This document shows, in pieces, positions 1 through 12,036 of a DNA stretch of 64,000 nt (positions are counted from its first letter, which is position 1; each line of letters opens with the position of its first letter). The stretch spans positions 496,001 to 560,000 of the forward strand of contig JAHBBC010000025.1 in assembly GCA_019915015.1 (NCBI GenBank), given 5' to 3'. This DNA comes from Auriscalpium vulgare. Its lineage: Eukaryota > Basidiomycota > Agaricomycetes > Russulales > Auriscalpiaceae. The position numbers were made by a program, and so were the translations under genes. Below the pieces are notes generated by a model. It saw only the letters and a program-made list of their open reading frames with translations, did no database searches and was not told where the DNA came from.

Positions 1-535
1 ACTGACAAGCGCAGAAACAGTCGAGGACGACAACCCGACTGTCCGGCGTGAGGCAAGTAAGTATTGAAACTCGAACGCCGGAACAGTTTGGACGGACAAC
101 GGTAAGGATAATATTCTTTCTACCCACAATCGTTGAAATACAACCTGTCACAGCCACCATTCCAATATGGTCACCCCTCGCCCCCACCGTCCCCTCCGCC
201 GTTTCTTTCATGGAAAAGACCTGTTGAAGGCTCGAATACGAATACTACGTTAGAGAGGCGGCAGCATGTCGAGGTTGGTCATTAATTTCAAATCATCGGT
301 CGAAAACATCTTATCTTTCCCAGGACGATCATGTGCATAGTGTTCGCGCAACTCATGACGCACTATCGTCACGAATTACGGTGGGAAGTTTTTGCTTGAC
401 TCGATGTTCAAGAGCCTGACCTCGAGCACTGCCATTCATGCATATCGGTTCCCGAAATACAGCATCAAGAGGTGCTTTTCATGCTGTCGTCTCTCCACAT
501 AGAGCACACTCTCAAAAATGTCATAGGCAAAAGAG

Positions 536-2162
536 AATGCCCATCCACACCACCGTCGTGTGTCTGAAGGCGATGCGGCAGCCGAAAAGGAGAGTTTCCC
601 AGCAAATGAGTGTCGGAGGTCAGAATACGACTGCCAAGACCATGGACAGGAGACGGGCGGACGTCCGGACGTGGTTATGGAGGACGCCGATGAAGGCCTG
701 GGCGGCTACACAGCTGAGGTGAGCGCGAACCGATGCACAAAACAGCTGTGCCCATACTGACCGCTCCGGTAGGCTGGTGGTGCTGAAGGGTCGTGCCCTC
801 GAGTAAGCCCCTCCGCCGCTCAGGCAGGGCCAGCACCGACCCCTGCCTCCTCTGATGGTCCGCGTGGACCTCCGCACGCACCCCGGCGTGCACCCCCGGT
901 GAGTTTATTAGCCGAAAGCGCTCGAATTGTATGACGAGCGAAGCCGTGTGTAGACCATGGGCGTGACCAAGGATGACATCGTTGGCATCCATTTGAGACT
1001 CGACAAGAGCGACAAGACGCTCGACGAAGTCGCCAGCGCCATGCGTGCCTTCGCGTCCCGCGGTCGTGCAGAACAAGGGAAGACATCGGGGTCCCATGCG
1101 AAGGGAAGCTCGCAGCAGACGCACTCGGCACGGGACAACGGGCACGGTGAGGATGATGATGGTGATGAGAGCTCTGGCGAGGCCCATCCTTTCAAGAAGG
1201 CTGGGCTCCCCAAACGCCGCTCTCGCCAGATTAAACAGTTGCACGTGAGAGATTGCTCTCGTTGCCACCGTGGGCTGCCCCTGACTCGCATCCCAGGACA
1301 AAATCCGCGAGCATACGCTGAGTCTGATGCGGCGAGACGACAAAACGTCACCGTTCAAGGAAGGGGAAGGGATCGCGTCCATCAAAGAGGTCGAAGACTA
1401 TGTCGGCCCCCGTGCCAGGGAGCCATGCTGCACCGTCGAGGACTTCAAGATCGATATTCGGGGGCCGAACAACTCTGCGTGGAACAAGTCTGCGGCGCGC
1501 GTCTTCGCTCGTGACTTTATCAAGCAAGCGACGCATAAAGTCACTGATCTGCACGCGCTCGAGGAGGCATTCAAGACCCACATGTCGAGCCTCCGGCGAG
1601 AGTACCGTAAGCGAAAAATGGACAAGAGCGCTGCTGCAAAAGGTAAACGTGACGCCGCCCGTGAAGGCAGGAAGCGATTGGTTCGTCTCTGGCTTCCTCT
1701 GCTTGATTGTGCGGGAGCGGCTTGCTGAACCGAGTGCTGCTCCAGATCTTCGAGCGACGTCTTCGCGCAGCTAAGAAGTTCGACGACCTCCGGCCACACG
1801 AGGATATGCTTTCCCGCCTCATGCCAGCGGGTATGAGCAGCGACGAATCCGACGGCGATGATCCATACGCCATCTTTGTGAAACCGTGGAGGAGCCAGTC
1901 AGTCACAGCTTGGCTGCGAACATTCGAACGCATAGATCAGATAGCACAAGAGAGAAACGTCGGCCGGAGCAAGAGGGGGAACAAGCCACGCCTCCGACGA
2001 CAGTCAAACAGGGTCAGCACGTCGCCACCCGTGCGCCGCCTGCCGGTCACGGCCTATGACGAGAAATGGTTGGCTTCGCTGGACCAGTTCGACCTCGAAA
2101 TGCTCGATCCTCAGATGGACGAGAGCTATGATTTCAGGCACTCGGACCACGTGAATACGTAA
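536..2162 (+). CDS. Gene A: uncharacterised multi-exon protein, paralogue of the body of gene Q
   Basis: Predicted exons are about 536-718, 773-898, 954-1244, 1297-1680 and 1746-2162. All join in phase 0 with GT/AG introns of 52-65 nt, and the chain stays open to a TAA at 2160. The true first exon was not resolved; an in-frame stop at 524 means an acceptor or start lies just before 536. The middle contains a polar, acidic stretch and a basic segment (KKAGLPKRRSRQIKQL); the last exon carries AWLRTFERI and RLPVTAYDEKWLASLDQF. The same exon order, splice positions and motifs (EPCCTVEDFKID, NREGRKRL-type, LPVTAYD) recur in the minus-strand gene at 40.4-50.4 kb. I know no function for the family. 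It resembles hypothetical agaricomycete proteins that occur in many copies, which is inference from memory of the motif pattern. Basic and acidic tracts would fit a nuclear protein, but that is speculative. Confidence 0.7.
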
Positions 2163-3126
2163 GCTCCAGTCTCAAGTGTAGTGCAGCCCCCTGCTCACCA
2201 ATTTCTAGACTTCTTTCGACGCCGAAGCCCACGGGCCAGCGCACTCAACAGAAGTACCCCAAGCGGAACGGCGGGTACTACAGCTGAAGGCATGACGACC
2301 GTAAATGTATGTTTTGGACGCCAGGGTTGGTCGACGGCTTACCCTGAGTACTAGGGCACGGCTGTCTTCGCAGGCGACGTGACATCACCCCCCAATGTTT
2401 CCTGACGGCTCTCAGTACTTACACACTTTAATTTTCTCTCTCCATACATGTGATGGGCATGGACATTACGGTACACTTAGCTCGCGGACTCTCCCTAGAC
2501 GAGGTATCAGTTTCCTGTCAGTTTCACTAGTTTGCACGTCACGACGATGCGTAGTGCACCACCCAGTCGAGTAATCTCTTGACCATGTCGTTATCGACGC
2601 GGGGAAGGCTCACCCTGCAATAGATCGAGGCCATGGGTCAATGTGAATAGTGAACCTACCCTTGGGAAGGCTCGTCGCGCAGGTGAGTATTGCCAATTAC
2701 TGCCGGCCTCATCGAGGTGGAGAAAGCTCACCGCCATGGGTGAATGGAACTTCATTGTCCATCCGTGGTTAGATGCATAAACTCGTCGATACATGGGAAC
2801 TTTCATCGGGATTGTCGCGATACACCGTGTCTGTCGCGCTGGTCATCCCATGGCATGGGTTCATCATGTCCTTCCCAGCATGCACGAACCACCCGGGCTT
2901 GTTTTCATAGCTTCGCCACATTATGTTGTCGTGCCCCGAGAGTCATGCACTGCGTGAATTTGTATTTTCCTTCGAGCCTGAAGAAGCTTCATGGATCCAT
3001 GCCCAGAATGAGCACGTAATTTTCCATCTTACTTGTGAGAGAAAGAATTACAATGAATTGTACAGCTAACTACAATAGTACATGAGGAGGAATACTTTAG
3101 TAGATTAACGGCCGGTTCTATTGGCT
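2163..3126. other. Intergenic stretch without a supported gene
   Basis: No exon chain could be supported on either strand. Around 2600-2745 there are loosely repeated words (GGGAAGGCTCAC..., CCATGGGT...) that look like a decayed direct repeat. A CACTAGT word at 2525-2531 faces a CACTAGT word on the opposite strand near 9433-9439, but the match is too short to claim as terminal inverted repeats of the transposon between them. Confidence 0.5.
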
Positions 3127-4685
3127 TCAAGCGATCTGCAAAGCAGCCAGTGCCGCGGTCGAATCAGTCGCGCTTGCGGAGGTGTCTGGGCCCGCAATCC
3201 GCGCTCGTTTTGCTGCTCGCTGCTGCTTCAGCTTCGAGAATGCCGACGGGCCCGTAGGGATGGCGGAAGCAATTGATTCCGTCTTCCCGAAAACCTCGCT
3301 GTGAGGAAACATACTGGTCGAAGAATTCCAGCGTTGCTTTTCCCTCGTCAGTCTCTAAGATCCCAACCACATTCCAGAAGAAAGTCCGATAATCGAAGTC
3401 GCGGTCGATGACGTGCCATTCCTGTACATCGGACATGGAGAAGCGGGCCTTCCAGTGCATGCCAGGCTCTGCAGTCGGTAGAATGGACGGCTTCGCACCT
3501 GAACAATGGCATAGGCCAACGCGTGAGGCGTCATCTTCGTCATGCCAATGAGCTTTGCGACACCAGCGCGACCCTTCTTGTAACCAGGTCCCTGTAATGC
3601 CGATGATGGCCCTTGAAATATATGCTTTGCAACCTGTGCAGGACGCATGCGGAATGAGTGGCCAAAAACAGTATTGAGTTAGAGCTTAGCATACCATAAT
3701 CAAGACTTGGCTACGAAAGAGGCCGTCGTCGATGTTTTCGGGGTTGAAGACGTGTCCTTCGGGATACAGCAGCCGGGGCATCTGCTCTGGGGTCACCTGG
3801 CGACGTCCGGCTAAAATGTCGGTCCAGATGCTTCCAGAGATAATCAGTGACAATATTTGTGACCAAGAGAACACACGACGTACGTTTGATTTGCCTCCCA
3901 TTCAATCGGTGTAAGGAGAGTTGCAGTGGCGGGATGGTTCCATCCGCGAAGAGCCTTGTGTACATCCTAGACGGGAATCGGGGGATCCAGAGGGAGAGTG
4001 ATGTCGAGGTGGAGATAACCCAGGATTGCACCCTTCAGGCCACTCGAGTCATCTGCGCGGGCGTGTTCAGCACCGCAGGTGATCTAGCAAGCCTGCCAGT
4101 GTCAGTAAGAGGGCAACAGTGAGACTACAATGACGCACCTCACTGCTGATGACTTTGCGGATTTTCCTCTTCTCCGCGAGCACGATCATGTCATGCTGGA
4201 AACCGGGGATGAGTTTGCACAGGATGGTCCAATCCTGCGTGAGACGTTGTTCGCTGGAGGCGCGCACGCCGTGAGACTTTGATGAAAGCAAACAGTGTAC
4301 TCACTCTTCAGTCTCGAGCGTCGCATCTGACTCCCCATCTTCGCCGTCCGACTCTACCTTGCGAGCCTCCAAGTGCAAACCGTGGTCAACAATTGCAAAG
4401 ACATTGGTGAATGGCTCCCCAAGGCGAGCGAACGCGCGCCCGTAGTCAGCATACTGCTGGGTTACCGTCTCGCCATCCGACTCCTTGTCCTCATCAGCGT
4501 CCAAGTCGCGGCTAGATGGTGTTGTGTCAAGCGCAGGCATACTGGTGAGTCATGGAGACACACCTTTTCCTCTTCCGAAGCCGACTCTCTATAATCTTGT
4601 TCACGTAGACCTCGAGACGCTCTGCCGTAGCATCCGCGAATGGCACGATGGAAGATGTAGACGAATCTCGTGGAGAGGAAGACAT
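3127..4685 (-). pseudogene. DUF6698-like gene with internal stop and frameshift
   Basis: On the minus strand an exon series can be followed from ATG 4685 to TGA 3127. It runs through an acidic N-terminal exon (LDADEDKESDGETV), then DWTILCKLIPGFQHD, HARADDSSGLKGAILGYL, GWNHPATATLLTPIEW, IWTDILAGRRQVTP, LFRSQVLIM, KHIFQGPSSALQG, MTPHALAYAIVQ and RFSMSDVQEWHVIDRDF, ending in a basic tail (KQQRAAKRARIAG). This order (a TGRLLCP-like block, an LFRS block, an HIFxGPSSA block, then YAxVQxRF) is what I know of the fungal DUF6698 family. The copy is dead: an in-frame TAG follows the PPIPV codons near 3969, one frame change is needed between FFDQY and VFGKTE near 3300, and the first predicted intron is only 22 nt. 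It lies divergently beside the Plavaka transposase and may have travelled with it; that link is inference. Confidence 0.65.
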
Positions 4686-5152
4686 CAAGTAGTAATCTGT
4701 CTGTTAGGTTTGGGGCTTGAGGTACGCATTCCTTTATGCTGTCGAGCCTGAGAGTCGCCATAGGCTCATCCATGATGCTGTCCAGGAGCAGGCTGGACCT
4801 TGGACGACGCGGTCACAAGACAGGGCATCGTATTTTCCCGACAGACTCCGACAAGGAACGCCTATCGCGATGCGTCCATGCCGTCGGTTGCGCAGCTCTC
4901 GACCCCGATGAAACAAATCGACCGTGCAATAACAAATTAAATTGCTCATTCGCGTGCTTCCAGTCAGGCCTCCTCGATGTCTCGCCCGAGCTCGCATGAC
5001 CGCAGGCCTGCGGGCTGGCCTTGCGTCTTGAAAATTGGCCTACCCACTGCTCCGAGTAAGTTACTTCTTCGGCTCAACTATTTCCTTCAGCTGACCGTGC
5101 TCTTTAACCTCCCTACTCGCGCGTAGAAGTCGTTGGTGGTCTCTGCCACACG

Positions 5153-8100
5153 ATGCGCTTTCCTTGCGTTGCAGGGTGCAAGCGCTCCTTTGATACTGCT
5201 GTCGGCTTGGACACCCACCAAATAACATGTCGACACTTCGCTCAGGATGACACTTCGCTCGCTGGTCTTGCTGGGAGGATTGCAGAGAAGAAAGCACGGA
5301 AGCGGCGCAGGATCGAGGAGCAGATGCTTGCTGACAGCCAGGTCTGTCGTTTATTGTGCGAAAATTTCGTCTGCTCATCACGTCTCTAGCAAATGGACAC
5401 AAGCCCGGATATTACTGCGCATCCAAATTCAACGTCCCCGGTTCTTCAACGTGCCCCATTGCCTCCACGCGATCCCAGCCCCCAAGGCCGTGGCAGGCGA
5501 AAAAAGCGTCCTACATGGAAGGTTCTCGAGCAACTACCCCAGCCTCCATCCGCTATCTCCGGTGTCGCACGGGAAGCACCCACTCGCTCGGACACGCCTG
5601 ATGATCCAAGCGTGCCTGATAAATCACTTCCAGAACGAGCCTCGGAGTCGTCAATCTGGTGCATGGTGCGCACAGCGCACAATGCGTTCGGACTCTACCG
5701 CGAGTACCATACCCTTCCAACCCACTCGCCCGACGACATCCTTTCGCTCGAAGACATCTCCTACGCTGCGTTGTCCTCGGACTCAACGCAGACGTCTCGT
5801 CTTGCCCCATCCGTTGCCGACGACATCACGGTCGTGTCTCCTGTCAACGCGTCCGCACCGACTTCGGGTCCCTTTAAGAATATCTCAATATTTCGCCTCT
5901 TGAACTGGATGTGGACAGGATCTGCCGCCAAGTCCATCGCGGAGCTCAACAGACTTGTGCATGAGGTCATACTTGCACCAGACTTCGAGAAGGATCACCT
6001 CCAGGGCTTTGACGCGAAACGGGAGACCGATCAACTCGACAAGTCACTACAGGACAGCGGAATTGACGATGCCCCCTCACTGCCAGGAGACGGCTGGCGT
6101 GAGGTATCGGTTGACATTCGCGTCCCTGACGGCCACCGGCATTCGTCGCCCACAGACCGCCCGATCCCCATCTTCACCGTCCCCGGCTTTCATCACCGGT
6201 CGCTTGTTGAGACCATCAAGGCGGCCTGGACGGACGCACAATCTACGGACTTCCATTACACTCCTTTCTGTCACTTCTGGAAGCGGGGCACCGACACCAG
6301 CACAGAGCGCATTCGCATTCGCGACGAGATATACTCGAGCGACGCCTTCATCAAGGCGGACGAGGAAATACGGAGCCTTCCTGCTGAGCCGGGCTGTACC
6401 CTCGAGCGCACTGTGTGCGCAATGATGCTCTGGTCGGACTCTACACACTTGGCGAGCTTCGGGACGGCCGCGCTCTGGCCAATGTACCTCTTCTTTGGCA
6501 ACCAATCCAAGTACACGCGGGCGCAGCCACGATCCGGCGCTTGTCACCATGTTGCTTATATCCCAAAGGTGCGAGGCGCATATTGTGCTACCTTGATGTC
6601 AGCTCACACGCTGCTGCAGCTGCCGGACTCGTTCTTCGACTTCTTCCAGTCACTGACCGGACTTCCTCCTCCTGACGACATCATCACTCACTGCCGCCGA
6701 GAGCTCATGCATGCCGTGCTCAAGCTCATGTTGGATGACGCGTTCCTCGAGGCTTATCAACACGGAGTCGTCATCAAATGCCCCGATGTTGTTACACGGC
6801 ATGTCTATCCTCGACTGTTTACTTACTCTGCTGACTACCCCGAGAAGTGAGCATCACACGCCATCCCATTAGCATTGACTTATCTCATACAGAGTCTTGC
6901 TTGCCACCATACGGAATTCGGGGTCTTGCCCATGTCCCAGGTGCACAGTGGGGAAGGCCGACATACCTAACCTAGGCATGCTTCGAGACGACGCCTACCG
7001 CATCAAGCATCCGCGCACGGATGATGAAGCCTATCGACGGAAGGTCTCAACAGCTTCCAACGCAGTGTACGAGCTTGGCAAAGGCGTAAAAAGTGCGCCG
7101 GTAGAACAATTGCTAGCAGAAAAGTCATATGTGCCCACAATAGTCAGTACAGTCGATGGTCTCTCCGCTTCCTTCTGACGCGACTGTTCTTTGTCCGCAG
7201 AATGCCTTCTCAGAGCGACTATCACCCTTCGGCTTTGACCTTTTCCCCATGCTCCTTGTAGACCTCATGCACGAGTTCGAGCTCGGCGTGTGGAAGGCCG
7301 TCTTCACACATCTCATTCGGATTCTCGTTGCCGTCGGAGGGGACTTTGTGCAAAAATTTAATCAGCGGTGCGTGTATGGATACTTTTGATTCAAGAACTT
7401 GTCTCATTACTGTTGTATCAGGTACCGCCAGGTCCCCACATTCGGTCGCGCAACGATCCGCCGTTTTTCAGATAATGCGTCAGCAATGAAGAAGTTAGCG
7501 GCACGAAATTTTGAAGACCTTTTGCGGGTACGTTGCGCAGCATTTGCGCACGCATTGATGTTGACATCGTCATTTGCCAGTGCGCCATACCGGTCTTCGA
7601 AGGATTGCTCGACGAGCCACACAACACTGTTGTGCTTGACCTCCTATTCGGCCTTGCAGAATGGCACGCCGAGGCGAAGCTTTGCATGCACACGGACTCC
7701 TCTCTCGTGCTCCTACGGAGGTCAACGATTTTTCTGGGCAGTCAACTGCGCCGGTTTGCCCGATCTACTTGCTCTGTATTCGACACACGAGAGCTCCCTC
7801 GAGAAACAGCCGCCAGGGGCCGCCGAAAGCGGAAATCTCAGGGCTCCGCAGGGCCGTCTACCTCATCTCTTCCCTCTTCGAACACAACCACTGCTTCGCG
7901 GAAGAAGGTCTTCAACCTTTTCACGTACAAGTTACACGCGCTGGGCGACTATTTCCGGCAGATCATGTGGTTTGGGACATCTGACTCGTACTCAACGCAG
8001 CCGGTAAGTGAGGTTATGCCTCGCCATTGCGTTGGTTAAGCTCACACAATTATAGGGTGAGCTGGAGCATCGACGGGTCAAGCGCTACTATGCGCGGACA

Positions 8101-9305
8101 AACAAGAACCGAGCCGTCCGCCAGATCACACGCCTTCAACGACGGGAGGAGAGCCTTCATCACATAATGCAGGAAAACAGGGTCGAGACGGCTGCCGTGA
8201 CGCCCGGTTCATCCTCGCGCAAGGCTGCAACGGTTGGCTTCGAGCATTCGGAGGCGCTGCCGTTCACTCCTCCCGAATGCCACCACCACATGTCGCATTC
8301 TCGGAAGCTCCCCTTGCTTGTCAGCAATTGGCTATTTGAAGGTAGAGAAGATTCTGCTTTGAAGGTGAGTTGAAGAAGGCCGGGCTGCGCGTGTGTCCAG
8401 CCGGGTAGACTGATCTCGTTGGCACAGAATTTTCTTCCAAAGCTCCAGGATCATATCCTCGAGCGTCTGCGCCATCCCGACATGGCGTCTGAAGGGCGCA
8501 TTTATTCTGACGATGATCGCGCCCAGGTCATTTTACAAAACAACCGCATCTTTCGTCACAAGGTTCTTCGAGTCAACTATACTACGTACGACGTTCGACG
8601 CGGACAGGATTCCATGAACCCTCGAACCCACGCAGATGTCATGACTCTCCTGCGAGACGACGACTCTGAGTCCACTCGCTATCCACACCCGTTCTCGTAT
8701 GCGCGCATTCTTGGTGTCTTCCATGTGGACTTTCTGCACAAGGTCCCCGGATATCCCGCAGTCCCGAAAGCGATGGAGTTCCTCTGGGTACGTTGGCTTC
8801 GCCACGACGTGCGCTGGGCGTCAGGGTTTCACAAGCGTCGCTTGCATCGGATGAAGACCCCCACACTTTCGGGTTTCTAGACCCGGACGACGTCATCCGT
8901 GGTGCACACCTCATTCTGGCGTTCCCCCATGGGCTCGTTGAAGATGAATGGAAGGCATACTACGTGAATTTGTGAGTGCTCATGGCTTCTGTTGGCTTCG
9001 GATGCTGACGAGTACGCCCCAGTTTTGTCGATCGTGACATGTTCATGCGATATCAGGGACTCGGCGTCGGCCACAGCTACCGCGCAACTTCTGATACTTC
9101 GGATGAACGTCAGCTCGATGCCGAAGGCGTCGTTTCCGAGGACTCGGAGCCCGCTGGAAGTTTCGAAGTGCCGGCCGATGCAGAGGGTTCAGATGATAGC
9201 GAGTCAGAAGCCGGCAGCGACCAGGATGGCGCGGATGACTTAGGGCCAGAGGACGGCGAGGGGGATGTCGGGGATGTTGAAGCAGAAGGGTACGACGAGC
9301 TGTAG
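5153..9305 (+). pseudogene. Plavaka-type (CACTA/EnSpm-related) DNA transposase, one frameshift
   Basis: Exons: 5153-5341, 5390-6846, 6893-7142, 7201-7367, 7422-7527, 7581-8003, 8056-8364, 8428-about 8971 and 9023-9305, joined by 47-64-nt introns that keep phase. The product starts with a C2H2-like finger (PCVAGCKRSF...H), then has the transposase core: MLWSDSTHLASFGTAALWPM holds the presumed first catalytic Asp, VDLMHEFELGVWK the second Asp with its His, followed by GTSDSYSTQ, GELEHRRVKRYY and, near the end, FGFLDPDDVIRGAHLI, DEWKAYYVN and VDRDMFMRY. These are hallmarks of basidiomycete Plavaka transposases, which cut and paste DNA. The frame is lost once, at about 8848, between KRRLHR and DEDPHTFGF, so the full protein could not be made without correction. 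The C-terminus is very acidic. Terminal inverted repeats were not convincingly found. Confidence 0.85.
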
Positions 9306-9628
9306 TAGTTGTACGCGCAGCGGCATAGCGGGGCATTGTGCCCATCCGCATAATCTCAAAGTTTTCACAGTTTGCACAACATGGTCTGGCCTCATGAGGC
9401 CTTATTACGCTGTCCATGGCTCTTGTGCAACTTACTAGTGCGCCGGAGACCGTCTGTGTCGTTGGCATGCGAATGCCAGGTGAGTACATTGGTGGATACG
9501 AGATTGGACTACATTAGACATCCTTGACGTGCTTTCAACCCCTTGGGCGGGCTCTGCTTGCCGCTGTCAGCTTCCCAATGGCTCGCAAGCCTGGTATTAT
9601 GTAGCCCTTCCATGGCTATCCATACAGC

Positions 9629-10801
9629 TCACAACTCTCGAACCAATATCAGAATGGCGAACGACAGTAAAAGGAGAACCAACAGAAACATGGCGACAAG
9701 ACACGATTCATTTGCAGAGATCCGCTGGATCCTCGCTTCTGGAGGTGGCAGCCGCCGCACATCGAGAACTGCCCTCTGCAAACCATGCACGGCTTCCTGG
9801 AGATCTGATATTGTCGCCTGTAGAAATAATGAGCCTGATGCCACCTAGAAGACACGAATCACTCACCCGAGGTGCTCTGTCCGCGTCTAGGCACGTCTTG
9901 CACTTCTTGCGCTTGTCCGCAACATGGGTCGGGTCGACTATCGTCTCTGCTGTGGTCCGTTCCTCGATAGGCGATTCACATTCCGTCGTCGACGCCTCCT
10001 CCTCCATGGGCACCACACCTTCGTCGACATAGTCAGATTTCCACGCCGACATTTTTTCCTCGGCGGTCTGTGTGTCTTGATTAAGGTGTGGAGGGATGTG
10101 ATGCAACATTGGCTCACCTCAGGCTCCTCCTTCCCGAAAAGTTCTGACACCCACGAGTCGCTCACTCTGACGTCGACGCCATTGGGAGCGACACCGTATC
10201 GAGCGTCGAGCTGGTTGAGGGCAATAATCATCAGGCTTCTAGAGGCTTCAGGACGGCGGGTAAGTACGCACCAAGGGATCACCATAGACGAACTCCGAAG
10301 CCACAACGGGCGGCGGGACCTGAGGGCCATCCCCAGGAGCATGGGACCCATCAGGGCGTTCGGCGACACACGTGGGTGCCTGCGCGGGCGTGCTCACGTC
10401 CTGGTGGCCGCTGTCGGCAGCGACTTCGAAGACCACAATGGGGTCCTTCCCTGAGACAGAGGTTGAGCTATCGTGTGGGGCGTCAGGTTCAGATATATGC
10501 GGATCTGAAGCGTCTCGGGGAGCATACGTGAGCTATATGGGGACGATAGACGGAGTAGGAGGTGCTCACCCTGGTGTATGATGCGCCGACGCGCGGTGCG
10601 CCAGGCAAGGGTGGGCTTTGGATAGCTCAGCTTCAAACTGATCAGATGAAGGCGCAGCGTTCGATGCCCTGGAGGCGTCTCGTTGTCAGTAAAAGTTGGC
10701 CGAGCACAGACTGGATTCGGCCTACTTCTGTATGCAGCAATCTCGCCGTGGCGTGACGGCTTCAAGTCATCCTCAGTCTTGATGGGGAAAAGGACGGCCA
10801 T
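9629..10801 (-). CDS. Gene D: tail-anchored membrane protein of unknown function (paralogue of gene E)
   Basis: Five exons are predicted: 10570-10801, 10294-10504, 10118-10238, 9867-10067 and 9629-9817 (317 aa, all phases consistent). The third intron boundary (10239-10293, donor GTTCGT) is the least certain. The N-terminal part is polar; a Glu-rich stretch (VVPMEEEAS) and a charged segment (KRKKCKTCLDADRAPR) precede a heptad-like helix (SDLQEAVHGLQRAVLDVRRL). One strongly hydrophobic segment (AMFLLVLLLLSFAILILV) ends three residues before the stop, the layout of a tail-anchored protein with its N-terminus in the cytosol. Gene E on the opposite side of the window has the same plan and similar words (GLQRAVLDVRRLPPP against LENALLQVGQLPRP). 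The start was taken at ATG 10801. Function unknown. Confidence 0.7.
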
Positions 10802-11124
10802 TTGAAGGAGTGGTGGCAAAGTGAACCGAAGAGCTAGTCAACACGGCGTCGTACTGGGGAGACGGGGCTCACCGTTCGCGCTAGACCGCGACTTATACAG
10901 CGACTTGGAACACAAGAGAGCCCCAGCAGTGATTAGAGGCCTGAAGCGGCGCATAAAGCAAGAGTCAGAGGGTTTGAGCATCATATGTTTGAGATAGAGA
11001 CAGAGAGGTGACGCCGCGCGTCGTTCACATGAGGCAGTTGGCTGCCAGTGTGTGGCTCAGGCGCCTGTTCGCCTATCCTTCCGTTATCCCGAGCACATCG
11101 AGACAAAGCAAGAAAAACCCACGA

Positions 11125-11192
11125 TGTCGCTACAGACAACTCAAGGGCTATTCAGCTGGTCAATTGTTGTCGCTACAGACAATTCAAGGGCT
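11125..11192 (+). repeat. Two 25-bp direct repeats upstream of gene M
   Basis: The 25-bp words at 11125-11149 and 11168-11192 differ by one base and are separated by 18 bp. They lie about 110-175 bp before the start of gene M and 70-135 bp before its TATA-like box, so a role as paired regulatory sites is possible but unproven. Confidence 0.7.
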
Positions 11193-11260
11193 GGGGCATC
11201 CCCAGGACGATTCATGTCTCAGACAGCAAGCGCTTCGCCCGTCGACTCGACGTCTCTGCG

Positions 11261-11270
11261 CCTTTAAAGC
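11261..11270 (+). promoter_or_regulatory. TATA-like box of gene M
   Basis: CCTTTAAAGC lies 29-38 nt upstream of the ATG of gene M. A similar CCTTTAAGATCC occurs at 14922 and 51201, upstream of the divergent plus-strand genes. The assignment rests on sequence and position only. Confidence 0.45.
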
Positions 11271-11298
11271 CTGCAGTCTTGACCATGAGTCTTCAGCC

Positions 11299-12036
11299 AT
11301 GCCCTTCCTTCGCATCGAGTCCCCCACGGACAACGTACGTCTCTCGCCCCCATTAGTCCTTTCCCCAGCGCGCTGACTCTGTCGTGGCTCCCTCTAGCTC
11401 CGTCCTTTGTCGCTGGCTGCCTTGATGTTCAAAGGCTTCTCCGTGAGACCCACCTCGGTCTCTATCTACACCGTGAACCCGTCCGGTAACTCTGTCCATC
11501 GTCCTCGCTTTCCATGCGTGGAGGCGGCCATGGGGTCACGCTACATCGTGCACGACTGCATCGTCAGTGCAGAGGACGACGGTGGCGACGTCCTCTACTT
11601 CCTGCTGTGCTTCCAGTATGACACCTCCCTGCCCGTCAACGTTGCCTTGGAGCAGCTGTTTCCGGACATGCCGTGGCATGGGTCACTCGTCGTGATGCAG
11701 CATACGGCCACGCAGTTTGTCGCGAACATGCCGCAGTCGTTGAACGGATTGGCCCTCCGGGCTGTTACCGCGTACGTACCCCCGTCGCGGCCCATACTTC
11801 CTTTGCTCATTTCCTCCTTTTCAATCGTCAGGTTTCTCGAGGAGGCCGCCAGGCGCAGGCATGACCAGCGGTTTCCGTATTGCCTCCCGACCCGCTTGTC
11901 CGCCGTCGGCCACCATGAGCCCGCGGCCCATACGCCCGAGGCATTCCCCTACATATCGCCCCTGGCATTCCCCCACGTATCTCCCCAGCCTTTCTCTCCG
12001 TATGTATCGCCCCAGGTCTCTCCGTTCGATGGTTAA
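11299..12036 (+). CDS. Gene M: uncharacterised 204-aa protein
   Basis: Three exons, 11299-11334, 11398-11771 and 11832-12036, give an intact 204-aa frame with consistent phases (MPFLRIESPTDN | LRPLSLAALMFKGF...). The 36-nt first exon is typical of small basidiomycete genes. The central part (SRYIVHDCIVSAEDDGGDVLYFLLCF, with DMPWHGSLVVM and NGLALRAVTA) looks like a compact globular fold. The C-terminus is a Pro-rich tail built from imperfect repeats (FPYISPLA, FPHVSPQP, FSPYVSPQ). I recognise no domain. Similar one-domain proteins are common hypothetical genes in agaricomycetes, as far as I recall. The TATA-like box at 11261 and good splice sites support a real gene. Confidence 0.7.

Noticed and set aside
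675..1385. A 236-aa open frame on the minus strand across gene A
   Set aside because: It lies antisense to well-phased exons of gene A, spans their introns and has no motif; GC-rich exons leave such frames open by chance.
2525..9439. CACTAGT words as terminal inverted repeats of the Plavaka element
   Set aside because: Only seven bases match in inverted orientation and no 2-3-bp target duplication is seen; chance is likely.
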